DNA from: Immundisolibacter cernigliae
Lineage (GTDB): Bacteria; Pseudomonadota; Gammaproteobacteria; Immundisolibacterales; Immundisolibacteraceae
Reading direction: 5' to 3'
Length of the DNA stretch: 64,000 nucleotides
Assembly (NCBI RefSeq): GCF_001697225.1
Contig: NZ_CP014671.1
Location: 806,001-870,000 of the forward strand
This document shows positions 35,402 through 43,934 of this stretch, in pieces. The stretch's first letter is position 1, and every line of letters starts with the position of its first letter. The position numbers and the translations under genes are program-made. The notes beneath the pieces were generated by a model. That model was given only the letters and a program-made list of their open reading frames with translations, searched no databases and was not told the origin of the DNA.

Positions 35402-37427
35402 CTGGAAATAGCCTATACCATTTTCCAGTCGCATCTCGATAATCCCAGTGTGGCCCAATAGGTGGCTCATGGCTTAAGTCCGGCCTTAAAATTTCTTTGG
35501 TAGTTGGATTGTAATAATTTCCCTCTTTACTGCCAGGCTGAGCACCTGACTTTCCTCGCCATTCATATTCTGGAGGGCATTGTTTCGGATTACTTCCGGG
35601 ATAAGGTGGCCGTGTGACCGGTGTCGGGAAGCTTGGCGCCTTGAGCCCTGGAGACGCTGGCAGTCTAGCGCCTCCGCCACCGCCGGGCGAATATATAGAC
35701 CAAGGAGGCGGATCATTAACAAGGCCCAGATCATCTACGAAGTTAATTGGATTATTTTCTACGTACGCATAAAGATTAATCCCACCCGCCTCCCCGATCG
35801 GATCCCGGGACACCCACCGCCCGTAAGCCGAACTGTACCCCCGGTAATTGGCCAAGTACAGCCCGCTGGGGGCGTGGTGGACCAGCCCGGCGTAGCGGTA
35901 GTCGGCAGTGACGCCGCCGGTTTCGTCGGTGCGCATGGGCGCGCCGTACGGGTCGTAGTCGTACGACGCCAGCACCTGGCCGTCGCCCATGCGCAGGTCG
36001 CGGATGGAGCCCAGGTGGTCCTCGGCGTAGAAAGTGGCCACATCGCCCGTGGCCGACACGGCCAGCTCGCCCTCGTCGTAGTAGCGGCGGATCACCGTGT
36101 CGGCACTGTCGCGCGCCTGGCACAGGCGCTCGCCGCACCACAGGTAGCGTGTTTCGGTAGCGGTGGTGTCATCGGTTTCGATGACCGCGGTGCGCCGGCC
36201 GAAGGCGTCGTAGCGGAATTCGGTGGATCGGCTGGTGCCGGTATAGCCGATGCGCAGCAGGCGTTGCTCGGCGTCGTAGGCGTAGGTGCGCGTGCCGTCG
36301 TCGGTGAGGTTGCCGGCGGCGGCGTGGACGAAGGCTTGGGCGTTGCGCAGGTCGATCTGGTTCAGGGTGTTGTAGGTGCTGCTCGCCGTGCCGGTTGGGG
36401 TCTGCTGGCCGAGCAGATTGTCGGCGGCGTCAAGATCGTAGGCGTACGTACCGCCGGGGCTGGCCAGCGCCTGGGTGAGGCGGTCGGCCGGGTCGTAGTG
36501 GTACTGCCAGGTGCGCGTATCAGTGCCGGCCACCGATTCGGTCTGGCTCAGGAGGCGGTTTTCGGGGTCGGTGAGGTAGGCATAACTGCGCGGCAGGGCA
36601 CTCGGGGCCGCGCCCGCGGCGCCGCCCAGGTGCGCGATGCCGGTCAGGCGGCGGTCGTGCAGGTTGTCGGCGTACTGCCAGGTGCTGACCAGCGTGGCCG
36701 CGCTGCGGCGCTGGATGCCGTAGGCGTGGCCGATGCCGGTGCAGGTGTTGTGCTCGGCGGCGTGCTCGTTGCGCACGCTTCCCGGACAGGCGGCGACGGC
36801 GTTGCCGACCACGCTGCGGCGGGTGCGCTGGTCGGTGGCGCCCAGATACTCGTAGGCGAACTCGGCCAGTGGCGTGGCGTGGCCGACCAGACGGCCGAGC
36901 ACGTCGTAGGCGTAGGTGTCCGCGACGGCATCGACGGTGCGGGTCTGTACGCGGCCCAGCGCGTCGTAGGTGTAGGCCAGCGTATCGTTGGCGAAGGGAC
37001 CGTCCTCCTGCGCCAGGCGCAGCGCGCCCGGGCTGCCGGCCGGGTGGTAGGTGTAGGCGGTGGTGCCGTCGCCGTCGATGCGCTGGCTCAGGCGCGGATA
37101 TGACGGGTCGTAGGTGAAGCGCAGCGGCGCGGTCGGTTCGAGCGCGCTTGCGTAATCGACGGCGCTGACGCGGTCGTCGCGCGCGTAGGCGTAATCGGTG
37201 CGCTGGCCGAGCGGGTCGGTGCGGGATTTCAGGCGTGCCGTGCTCGGCTCGTAGGCGTAGGTCTCGCGGCTGCCGTCGGCATACACGCGCGCCGTGGGCC
37301 GGCCCTGGAGGTCGCGCTCGAAGGTGGTGAGGTTGCCGTTGGGGTCGGTCAGGGTCTTGAGCACTCCGTCGGCGTAGTGGCCGTAGCGGGTGGTGCGCCC
37401 GGCCGGGTTGGTGGTCGAAAGGTTCAT
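35379..37427 (-). CDS. Orphan RHS module, 5'-truncated, with PIGPHWDY-type toxin tip
   Basis: A 682-residue ORF consisting of the 3' half of an RHS gene. It has YD repeats (YADGVLKTLTDPNGN onward), the hyperconserved core EDHLGSIRDLRMGDG and RDPIGEAGGINLYAY, and a C-terminal tip of about 110 residues ending GNYYNPTTKEILRPDLSH, PIGPHWDYRD, WYRLFPDG. This tip motif recurs in polymorphic toxins; I do not assert its enzymatic activity. There is no N-terminal signal or C39 domain and no RBS before ATG 37427, so it is probably unexpressed. About 750 bp are identical to the intact gene. Confidence 0.85.
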   Translation of the reverse strand: MNLSTTNPAGRTTRYGHYADGVLKTLTDPNGNLTTFERDLQGRPTARVYADGSRETYAYEPSTARLKSRTDPLGQRTDYAYARDDRVSAVDYASALEPTAPLRFTYDPSYPRLSQRIDGDGTTAYTYHPAGSPGALRLAQEDGPFANDTLAYTYDALGRVQTRTVDAVADTYAYDVLGRLVGHATPLAEFAYEYLGATDQRTRRSVVGNAVAACPGSVRNEHAAEHNTCTGIGHAYGIQRRSAATLVSTWQYADNLHDRRLTGIAHLGGAAGAAPSALPRSYAYLTDPENRLLSQTESVAGTDTRTWQYHYDPADRLTQALASPGGTYAYDLDAADNLLGQQTPTGTASSTYNTLNQIDLRNAQAFVHAAAGNLTDDGTRTYAYDAEQRLLRIGYTGTSRSTEFRYDAFGRRTAVIETDDTTATETRYLWCGERLCQARDSADTVIRRYYDEGELAVSATGDVATFYAEDHLGSIRDLRMGDGQVLASYDYDPYGAPMRTDETGGVTADYRYAGLVHHAPSGLYLANYRGYSSAYGRWVSRDPIGEAGGINLYAYVENNPINFVDDLGLVNDPPPWSIYSPGGGGGARLPASPGLKAPSFPTPVTRPPYPGSNPKQCPPEYEWRGKSGAQPGSKEGNYYNPTTKEILRPDLSHEPPIGPHWDYRDATGKWYRLFPDGTTEAK
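36629..37378. repeat. 750-bp direct repeat (copy in orphan RHS module)
   Basis: Matches 39348-40097 without a difference in the lines compared, with sharp divergence at both ends. Same orientation, offset 2719 bp. See the copy in the intact gene. Confidence 0.85.
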
Positions 37428-37448
37428 GGGCCGGGGTTACCCATTCGA

Positions 37449-37470
37449 CGGATTACGCTTTGCTAATCCG
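37449..37470. repeat. Hairpin CGGATTA...TAATCCG in the spacer before the orphan module
   Basis: A 7-bp perfect stem with an 8-base loop, of the kind often seen in scattered intergenic palindromes. The stretch 37428-37615 between the immunity gene and the orphan module holds nothing else I recognise. Confidence 0.5.
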
Positions 37471-37615
37471 CCCGCGGGCTGGGCCATGTCAGCCCAATAC
37501 AGGCGATGAAACAATGGCAACGCTCACACTCACAATTGTCTCTTAAACGGGTGGTGAATCGTCCGGGATGCGAAAGCTACGCTTGCTGGGCAGGTAACCG
37601 ACAACGTAGCTGTGC

Positions 37616-38014
37616 TCACGATTGTTTCGCGCGCTTTGAGTGTCGTGAATAGAAAAGGACGACTTGCCGAAAAAATCCATCAAACAATATAGGACTACTG
37701 ACGAAAATAGCTTGTATTAAACCGATCCCCAGTACCGACGACAGCGGCAAAGATGACACATCCCGATAGAACCAAGATTGATCGCCGAGCACGGCAGCAA
37801 TGAATAAAGCTAAGTAGACAACGGACAAGGGGACGACAGCCAAGAAAGGTAAGGCGAATCTTGATGAGACATACGCGGTCAACCACCAGCCAACGAGCAC
37901 GGCGTAAGCCGATGCGGCACTCATTCCCTCAGCAAGCGCCCTCGTCCCGAAGTAACCAATACCCCAACTAATAGCACCAATCAGTGCGCCCGCCAGAGTT
38001 CGCCGATCAATCAT
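37616..38014 (-). CDS. Membrane immunity protein for the L,D-transpeptidase-like RHS tip
   Basis: A 132-residue protein with about four membrane segments (LAGALIGAISWGIGYFG, AYAVLVGWWLTAYVSS, FLAVVPLSVVYLALFIAAVL, VLGIGLIQAIFVSSPIL). It overlaps the RHS stop by 4 bases (ATGA), so expression is coupled to the toxin. A membrane location suits protection against a periplasmic cell-wall toxin. No family name recognised. Confidence 0.7.
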   Translation of the reverse strand: MIDRRTLAGALIGAISWGIGYFGTRALAEGMSAASAYAVLVGWWLTAYVSSRFALPFLAVVPLSVVYLALFIAAVLGDQSWFYRDVSSLPLSSVLGIGLIQAIFVSSPILFDGFFRQVVLFYSRHSKRAKQS

Positions 38015-41000
38015 TTGACGACCACCGGCACTCGGCCATCGGGGTCGCCCAGAATGTCTTTCAAGAGTTGGTCAGTTTGACTATTTCCAAACGTGCCACC
38101 GCCAATGTCAATGCACCCTGCCGATCCGGAGTAGCGGCCACCATGGAAGAAGAATCCTGACCGACCATAGGTGTTCGTTCCCGGCTGGGGTATTAACGGC
38201 GCACGCCAGTCACCCCAATCTCCGCGCAGGTTTCGCAGGATGTCGCCGGCCCAACCAGGATTGGTTAGCTGATTTGTGTAAAGCGTGTAGTCGCCGCGGG
38301 GGATCGGACCTCTGTCTTTTGTTGATACATCGCACTCGCAGTTGGGTCGTCCTGACGATGCCGGCATGTTGTACGGGCCACGCCCTTGGACTTCCGGGTC
38401 GACGATAACGACCCCTCGCGCTGTGTCAAACGTAATTGACGTCAGGCCCAATGGATCAATTCGGCTAATCGGCCTATTCCCCACATACGCATACAAATTC
38501 ACCCCACCGGCCTCGCCGATCGGGTCGCGGGACATCCACCGCCCATTGTCGGCACTGTACGCCCGGTAGTGCGCCAGGTACAGGCTGCTGGGGGCGTGGT
38601 TGACCAACCCGGCGTAGCGGTAGTCCGCACGCACGCCGCCGGTTTCGCTGCTGTGGGTGGCGCCGTACGGATCGTAGTCGTACGACGCCAGCACCTGGCC
38701 GTCGCCCATGCGCAGGTCGCGGATGGAGCCTAGGTGATCCTCGGCGTAGAAGGCGGCCACGTCACCCGTGGCGCTGACGGCCAGCTCGCCCTCGTCGTAG
38801 TAGCGGCGGGTCACCGTGTCGGCGCTGTCGCGCGCCTGGCAGATGCGCTCGCCGCACCACAGGTAGCGTGTTTCGGTAGCGGTGGTGCCGTCGCTTTCGA
38901 TGACCGCCGTGCGCCGGCCGAAGGCATCGTAGCGGAATTCGCTGAATCGGCCGGTGCCGGTATAGCCGATGCGCACCAGGCGTTGCTCGGCATCCCAGGC
39001 GTAGGTGCGCGTGCCGTCGTCGGTGAGGTTGCCGGCGGCGTCGTGCATGACCGGCTGGCCGCTGTGCTGCACGATCTGGTTCAGGGTGTTGACGGTGCTG
39101 GTGGTACTGCTGGCCGGGGTCTGGATACTGAGCAGGTTGTCGGCAGGGTCGAGGTCGTAGGCGTACGCGCCGCCGGGGCTGGCCAGCGCCTGGGTGAGGC
39201 GGTCGGCCGGGTCGTAGCTGTACTGCCAGGTGCGCGTATCAGTGCCGGCCACCGACTCGGTCTGGCTCAGGAGGCGGTTCTGGGCGTCGGTGACGTAGGC
39301 ATAGCTGCGCGGCAGAGTGCTCGGGTCCGCGCCCGCGGCGGCGCCCGGGTGCGCGATGCCGGTCAGGCGGCGGTCGTGCAGGTTGTCGGCGTACTGCCAG
39401 GTGCTGACCAGCGTGGCCGCGCTGCGGCGCTGGATGCCGTAGGCGTGGCCGATGCCGGTGCAGGTGTTGTGCTCGGCGGCGTGCTCGTTGCGCACGCTTC
39501 CCGGACAGGCGGCGACGGCGTTGCCGACCACGCTGCGGCGGGTGCGCTGGTCGGTGGCGCCCAGATACTCGTAGGCGAACTCGGCCAGTGGCGTGGCGTG
39601 GCCGACCAGACGGCCGAGCACGTCGTAGGCGTAGGTGTCCGCGACGGCATCGACGGTGCGGGTCTGTACGCGGCCCAGCGCGTCGTAGGTGTAGGCCAGC
39701 GTATCGTTGGCGAAGGGACCGTCCTCCTGCGCCAGGCGCAGCGCGCCCGGGCTGCCGGCCGGGTGGTAGGTGTAGGCGGTGGTGCCGTCGCCGTCGATGC
39801 GCTGGCTCAGGCGCGGATATGACGGGTCGTAGGTGAAGCGCAGCGGCGCGGTCGGTTCGAGCGCGCTTGCGTAATCGACGGCGCTGACGCGGTCGTCGCG
39901 CGCGTAGGCGTAATCGGTGCGCTGGCCGAGCGGGTCGGTGCGGGATTTCAGGCGTGCCGTGCTCGGCTCGTAGGCGTAGGTCTCGCGGCTGCCGTCGGCA
40001 TACACGCGCGCCGTGGGCCGGCCCTGGAGGTCGCGCTCGAAGGTGGTGAGGTTGCCGTTGGGGTCGGTCAGGGTCTTGAGCACTCCGTCGGCGTAGTAGC
40101 CGTAGCGGGTGATACGCCCGGCCGGGTCGGTAACCGCAGTCAGGTTGCGCACGGCGTCGTAGGTGTAGGTGGTGGCGCGGCCGAGGCGATTGGTGCGGGT
40201 GGCCAGGTCCAGCTTGTCGTAGGTGGAGGTCTCGCTGGTGCCGTCGGGATAGGTGACCTGCGTCAGCCGGTCCAGGGCGTCATACGCGAAGGTGACGGTG
40301 TGGCCCTCGGAGTCGGTGCGGCTCGCCACCCGGCCGAAGGCGTCGTAGGTATAGGCCCATGCGGTGGTCCCGGCGGGGTTCACCTCGCGCGTGAGCTGGC
40401 CGAGCGGGTCGTACTCGTAGCGGGTGACTTCGCCCAGCGGGTTGGTGCGCGTGAGCAGTTGTCCGGCGGCGTTGTAGGTGTAGGTGGTGACCTGGCCGGC
40501 GGCGTCGCGCACCGTCAGCGGCCGGTGCTGGGCGTTCCAGGTGATCTCGGCCAGCGTCTGCTCGCCGCTGGGGGTGACCTGCGCGACGCGCGTCAGGTCG
40601 ATGCCGTTGGCGGCGTAGGTGTAGCGCGTCTCGCGCCCGACCGGGTCGACGGCGCGTAGGGGCTTGCCCATGGCGTTGTAGTCGTAGCGGTGCAGCTGGG
40701 TGCTGCCGTCGTCCAGCACGCGGGCGATAGCGGAGGGATAGTCGAGGGTGCCGGCCATGACATTGGAGTGCCAAGCATTCGATTCCTGGCCGGGATACGA
40801 GAACCATACCCGCCGCTCCTGGGGCTGTTTGAGGCTTTCCAGGGTGTACCAAGTCTTGCTGCCATCCGGAGAGTGCGTCCAGTGCTTGATGCGCGCCTTG
40901 GTGTAGTCCCCGGGCGACAGCGCTTGGGCATGCTTGTTCCAGTAGGCAGTGTTGCGCTCGTTGATATAGGCGTTGTACACGGATACGGTCAAACCGCTGG

Positions 41001-42969
41001 GCACCACTGATTCGGAAAATGGCACGCCCGGCGTGTCGTGACGATAAACCACCACCTCTTTTGCCCCCAACGGATCGGTAATTTCAAGACTGCGATACGT
41101 CCCGCTTTGGGCGGCTACAAACTGCGTGGTCCCATACGGCGTGGTCAGGGCGGTGATGAAGCTGCCGGCGTCGTAGGTGAAGCTCGACACCAGGCCCAGG
41201 ACGTCGGTGATACTGACCAGGCGGCCGCTGGCGTCGTAGGTGAGCTGCGCGCTGCGGCCAAACGGGTCGGTGACGCGCGTCAGCAGGAGTGGCTTGGCAG
41301 CGAGTTCGTAGTCGAAGGTGGTGACCCGGCCGGTGGCGTCGGTGAGTGTAGTCAGACGTAGCTGACTGTCGTAGGCCAGGGTGACGGCGTTGCCGGCCGG
41401 GTCGATGAGCTGGCTCAGGAACAGCCGGCGCGGGTAGGCGCTGGCGCCGCTCGACTGGGCGTAAACCTCCACGCTGCCGTCGGCCAGGCGACGCTCGTAG
41501 CTGACGGCGCCGCCCTGCGCGACCAGGCGCACCAGTTGCGCGGCGTCGCGCGTTTCGGCCGTGAACGCGCCGGTGGCGGCGCTGTAGCCGCCGTACAGCA
41601 CCGCCCCGCCACCAGCCACGGCGCGCAGCACGCTGGCGCCGGGCACTGCCGGGTCGTCCTGGATGTACGACAGCCAGTTCAGGGTCCACTTCGGACCGAG
41701 GTTGAAGTAGCCGAAGGTGGCCGGCTGGTAGGCCTCGCGCTGGTTGTAGGTGAAGGTGACCTCGGCCGACGGCCCGCGCGCCGGCCGGTAGCCGACCGGC
41801 GTGTCGCGCAGGTTCAGGCTCACCACCATGCCGTGCACGTCGTACTGGACCAAGCCCGGCGCAGTGCCCTTGTCGTTGCAGGTCTTGGGACACTCGGTCT
41901 CGTCCTTGGGAGTGGTGGCACCCGGCTCGCTGCTGCTGGTGTAGCCCATGCCGCGCGGGGTCTTGGCCTCGGCCAGGCTCACCGGCCGCCAGGGCTGGCC
42001 GGCGGCGGTCTCTTTCGGCACCAGAAAATAGCCGCTGGCCTCGGCGTCCAGCGCCCGGCGGCTGATCCGCAGGTCGGTGCCGAAGGTGGGGTCCTTCAGG
42101 TGCAGGCGGCCGCCCTCCTCACCGACGATGGCGGCAAAGTGCGTGACCTTCCAGTGCACGATGGAGGGGATGGGGATGGGCTCGCCCGGCTGGCGCTTGA
42201 CCAAGCGGTATTTCAGATCGGCCTTGTCGGCCAGGCGCGCCACCTGCGCCAGCGTGACGCCGCCCTGCGGCGAGCGGTAGGCGTCCAGAAAGGCCACCCG
42301 CTGGGCCTCGGCACCCTGCGCCAGCAGCAGGTTCTTCAGCGCCATCGGCCCGCACAGGTAGGCGACGCCGGGGTTGTTGCGCATCTGCCACAGGCCCTCT
42401 TTGGCGCCGGCCAGGGCTTCGGTGGCCGGACCGGTCAGGGCGCGCCCGCCGACCTCCTCGAACAGCTCTTCCAGACGGTCGGCATGGCCCAGCCGAGCGT
42501 GCATGCGGATCAGCTCGCCAACCGCCCGATCGATCAGCGGCCGGATGGCCGGATCGGTGACCGCCCGGCCCTGCGCCCAGGCTTGCTCCCAGGCGTCGAT
42601 GGCGCGCGAGAAATAGCCGTGGTGGTAGTAGGTCAGCCCCAGATTGGTGAGCAGCGCCACCCGCCAGGGGGAGTTGGGGTGGGTGGCCAGGTAACCTTCC
42701 AGGGCGCTGAGGTTTTCCGGTTGCGCCTGGCGCGCGTAGGCGTCGAGCGCGGTGCTCAGGTCCGCATCGTCGGCTGCCGTGGTCGGACCGCTGGGCAGCA
42801 GCAGCTCGGCAAAGCCGGATATTCGGCGGTCGGCGAGGGAAGGCACGGCGCGGTCGGCCGCCATGGCGGAACCTGCTCCCGCCAGTGCGAACATCAGCCC
42901 AAACAGCCACGTCCGCCGCCACGCCGTGTCGCCGCGCCCCCCAGCCGTCGCCCGCAACCGCTGTTCCAT
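38011..42969 (-). CDS. RHS polymorphic toxin: C39 peptidase - RHS barrel - L,D-transpeptidase-like tip
   Basis: The 1652-residue protein starts after GGGAGGAT. In order: signal peptide (about 20-38), TPR-like helices (90-175), a C39-type peptidase domain (200-320) with Cys206 (YLCGPMAL), His277 (KVTHFAAI) and Asp293 (LKDPTFG), RHS/YD repeats (about 380-1500) ending ISRIDPLG, and a tip (1509-1652). The tip contains GPIPRGDYTLY and GFFFHGG...GSAGCIDI, the His1609/Cys1619 pattern of DUF2778/Tlde1-like L,D-transpeptidases that damage peptidoglycan. No VgrG, PAAR or TcB partner is in the window. The C39 domain may process the protein or aid release. Confidence 0.88.
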   Translation of the reverse strand: MEQRLRATAGGRGDTAWRRTWLFGLMFALAGAGSAMAADRAVPSLADRRISGFAELLLPSGPTTAADDADLSTALDAYARQAQPENLSALEGYLATHPNSPWRVALLTNLGLTYYHHGYFSRAIDAWEQAWAQGRAVTDPAIRPLIDRAVGELIRMHARLGHADRLEELFEEVGGRALTGPATEALAGAKEGLWQMRNNPGVAYLCGPMALKNLLLAQGAEAQRVAFLDAYRSPQGGVTLAQVARLADKADLKYRLVKRQPGEPIPIPSIVHWKVTHFAAIVGEEGGRLHLKDPTFGTDLRISRRALDAEASGYFLVPKETAAGQPWRPVSLAEAKTPRGMGYTSSSEPGATTPKDETECPKTCNDKGTAPGLVQYDVHGMVVSLNLRDTPVGYRPARGPSAEVTFTYNQREAYQPATFGYFNLGPKWTLNWLSYIQDDPAVPGASVLRAVAGGGAVLYGGYSAATGAFTAETRDAAQLVRLVAQGGAVSYERRLADGSVEVYAQSSGASAYPRRLFLSQLIDPAGNAVTLAYDSQLRLTTLTDATGRVTTFDYELAAKPLLLTRVTDPFGRSAQLTYDASGRLVSITDVLGLVSSFTYDAGSFITALTTPYGTTQFVAAQSGTYRSLEITDPLGAKEVVVYRHDTPGVPFSESVVPSGLTVSVYNAYINERNTAYWNKHAQALSPGDYTKARIKHWTHSPDGSKTWYTLESLKQPQERRVWFSYPGQESNAWHSNVMAGTLDYPSAIARVLDDGSTQLHRYDYNAMGKPLRAVDPVGRETRYTYAANGIDLTRVAQVTPSGEQTLAEITWNAQHRPLTVRDAAGQVTTYTYNAAGQLLTRTNPLGEVTRYEYDPLGQLTREVNPAGTTAWAYTYDAFGRVASRTDSEGHTVTFAYDALDRLTQVTYPDGTSETSTYDKLDLATRTNRLGRATTYTYDAVRNLTAVTDPAGRITRYGYYADGVLKTLTDPNGNLTTFERDLQGRPTARVYADGSRETYAYEPSTARLKSRTDPLGQRTDYAYARDDRVSAVDYASALEPTAPLRFTYDPSYPRLSQRIDGDGTTAYTYHPAGSPGALRLAQEDGPFANDTLAYTYDALGRVQTRTVDAVADTYAYDVLGRLVGHATPLAEFAYEYLGATDQRTRRSVVGNAVAACPGSVRNEHAAEHNTCTGIGHAYGIQRRSAATLVSTWQYADNLHDRRLTGIAHPGAAAGADPSTLPRSYAYVTDAQNRLLSQTESVAGTDTRTWQYSYDPADRLTQALASPGGAYAYDLDPADNLLSIQTPASSTTSTVNTLNQIVQHSGQPVMHDAAGNLTDDGTRTYAWDAEQRLVRIGYTGTGRFSEFRYDAFGRRTAVIESDGTTATETRYLWCGERICQARDSADTVTRRYYDEGELAVSATGDVAAFYAEDHLGSIRDLRMGDGQVLASYDYDPYGATHSSETGGVRADYRYAGLVNHAPSSLYLAHYRAYSADNGRWMSRDPIGEAGGVNLYAYVGNRPISRIDPLGLTSITFDTARGVVIVDPEVQGRGPYNMPASSGRPNCECDVSTKDRGPIPRGDYTLYTNQLTNPGWAGDILRNLRGDWGDWRAPLIPQPGTNTYGRSGFFFHGGRYSGSAGCIDIGGGTFGNSQTDQLLKDILGDPDGRVPVVVK
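39348..40097. repeat. 750-bp direct repeat (copy in intact RHS gene)
   Basis: Corresponds to about 250 YD-repeat residues that are identical in the orphan module (36629-37378). Recombination between the copies would delete 2719 bp and put the orphan tip and its immunity gene on the intact RHS body, keeping frame. Confidence 0.85.
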
Positions 42970-43570
42970 AGCCCATCCTCCCTGCTACCACATGACGCGC
43001 CGAGACATGACGCCCGACAGGCCAGGTTCAACGCTGTATATATAGGGAATTTATTACAGTTATGTGTCTTTTTGGACACTCGCTGCGTACCGCCCCGGGA
43101 ACCTGACCAGCTTCCCGAGAGCAACGTTCTCGGCCCGCCGGAGTGGCTACTGCATCCGCAGCACCGGCGGATCGGTCAGATGCAGCGCTCCTCTGGCCAC
43201 GGAGCCCAGCAGCGCACCGCCGACGTCGGCCCAGACCGCGAGTGCCATCACGATCGCGTGCAGCGTGGCCGGCAGCGAATTCGGCGACCCTTGCGGCCAC
43301 CTCGCCCACCACGACGTGCGATTCGACCTGCAGCCCGCCCGCAGTCAGCACGGACCACGCCGGCTCCAGCGTTGTCCGGAGCCCCTCGCCGGCAATAGCC
43401 TTCGGGCGCTGCTGGCACTCGAGGTCGAAGGCTCATTCCGGCGCTGGCGCTACACGCCGGGAACGCCGAAAGAAACAAATGAAAAAAACGGGTGCGAGCG
43501 CAGCCTTCTGGCGCGCATTCGCCGCTACAGCCTGGAAACGCGCGATCGCGCCGGTCCGCAAGGCCGAATA
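42970..43570. other. Spacer upstream of the intact RHS gene
   Basis: This 600-bp stretch contains the RHS RBS and an AT-rich segment (43035-43080) with TATATATA and a small hairpin GTGTC/GACAC on the minus strand, a plausible promoter region. From 43085 to 43570 I find only overlapping open frames of poor quality and no recognisable protein. Confidence 0.4.
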
Positions 43571-43834
43571 CGCGCGTTTCCTGCGCCGCTGGCAGAGCCT
43601 CACCGCGCCACGGCAGGCAGGTTTCAGTGCCGGTGGCGCCGTCGCTTTCCAGAATCCGCCGGCGCCGGCCGTCGTAGCGAAAGCGGCAGGTGAGCGTGTT
43701 GGGCAGCCAGGCGACGACGGTGACCAGGCGGTTTGTGCATCGTGGCGGTAGGTCCACTGCGCGTCGGCAGCCGGGTTGCCGGCGGCGTCGTGGATCGGGG
43801 CCTGGTTGGTCAGGTTGTCGGCCGGATCGTTTTT
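43571..43834 (-). pseudogene. Decayed RHS fragment
   Basis: Two frames of the minus strand together give RHS-like sequence: DPADNLTNQAPIHDAAGNPA, then after a frame change FRYDGRRRRILESDGATGTE and WRGEALPAAQETR. These correspond to DPADNLL, MHDAAGNLTDDG, FRYDAFGRRTAVIESDG and WCGERICQARDS of the intact gene. It is frameshifted and much more diverged than the other modules. Confidence 0.7.
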
Positions 43835-43934
43835 GGTATCGACGAGTCTGCTAGCCAGTGGCCAGAACCAGCCGGTCGGTGGTCGGAAGTTGCCGGGCCC
43901 AAGGTTACCCGTACGGCAAACCGCGCCTTGCCGA

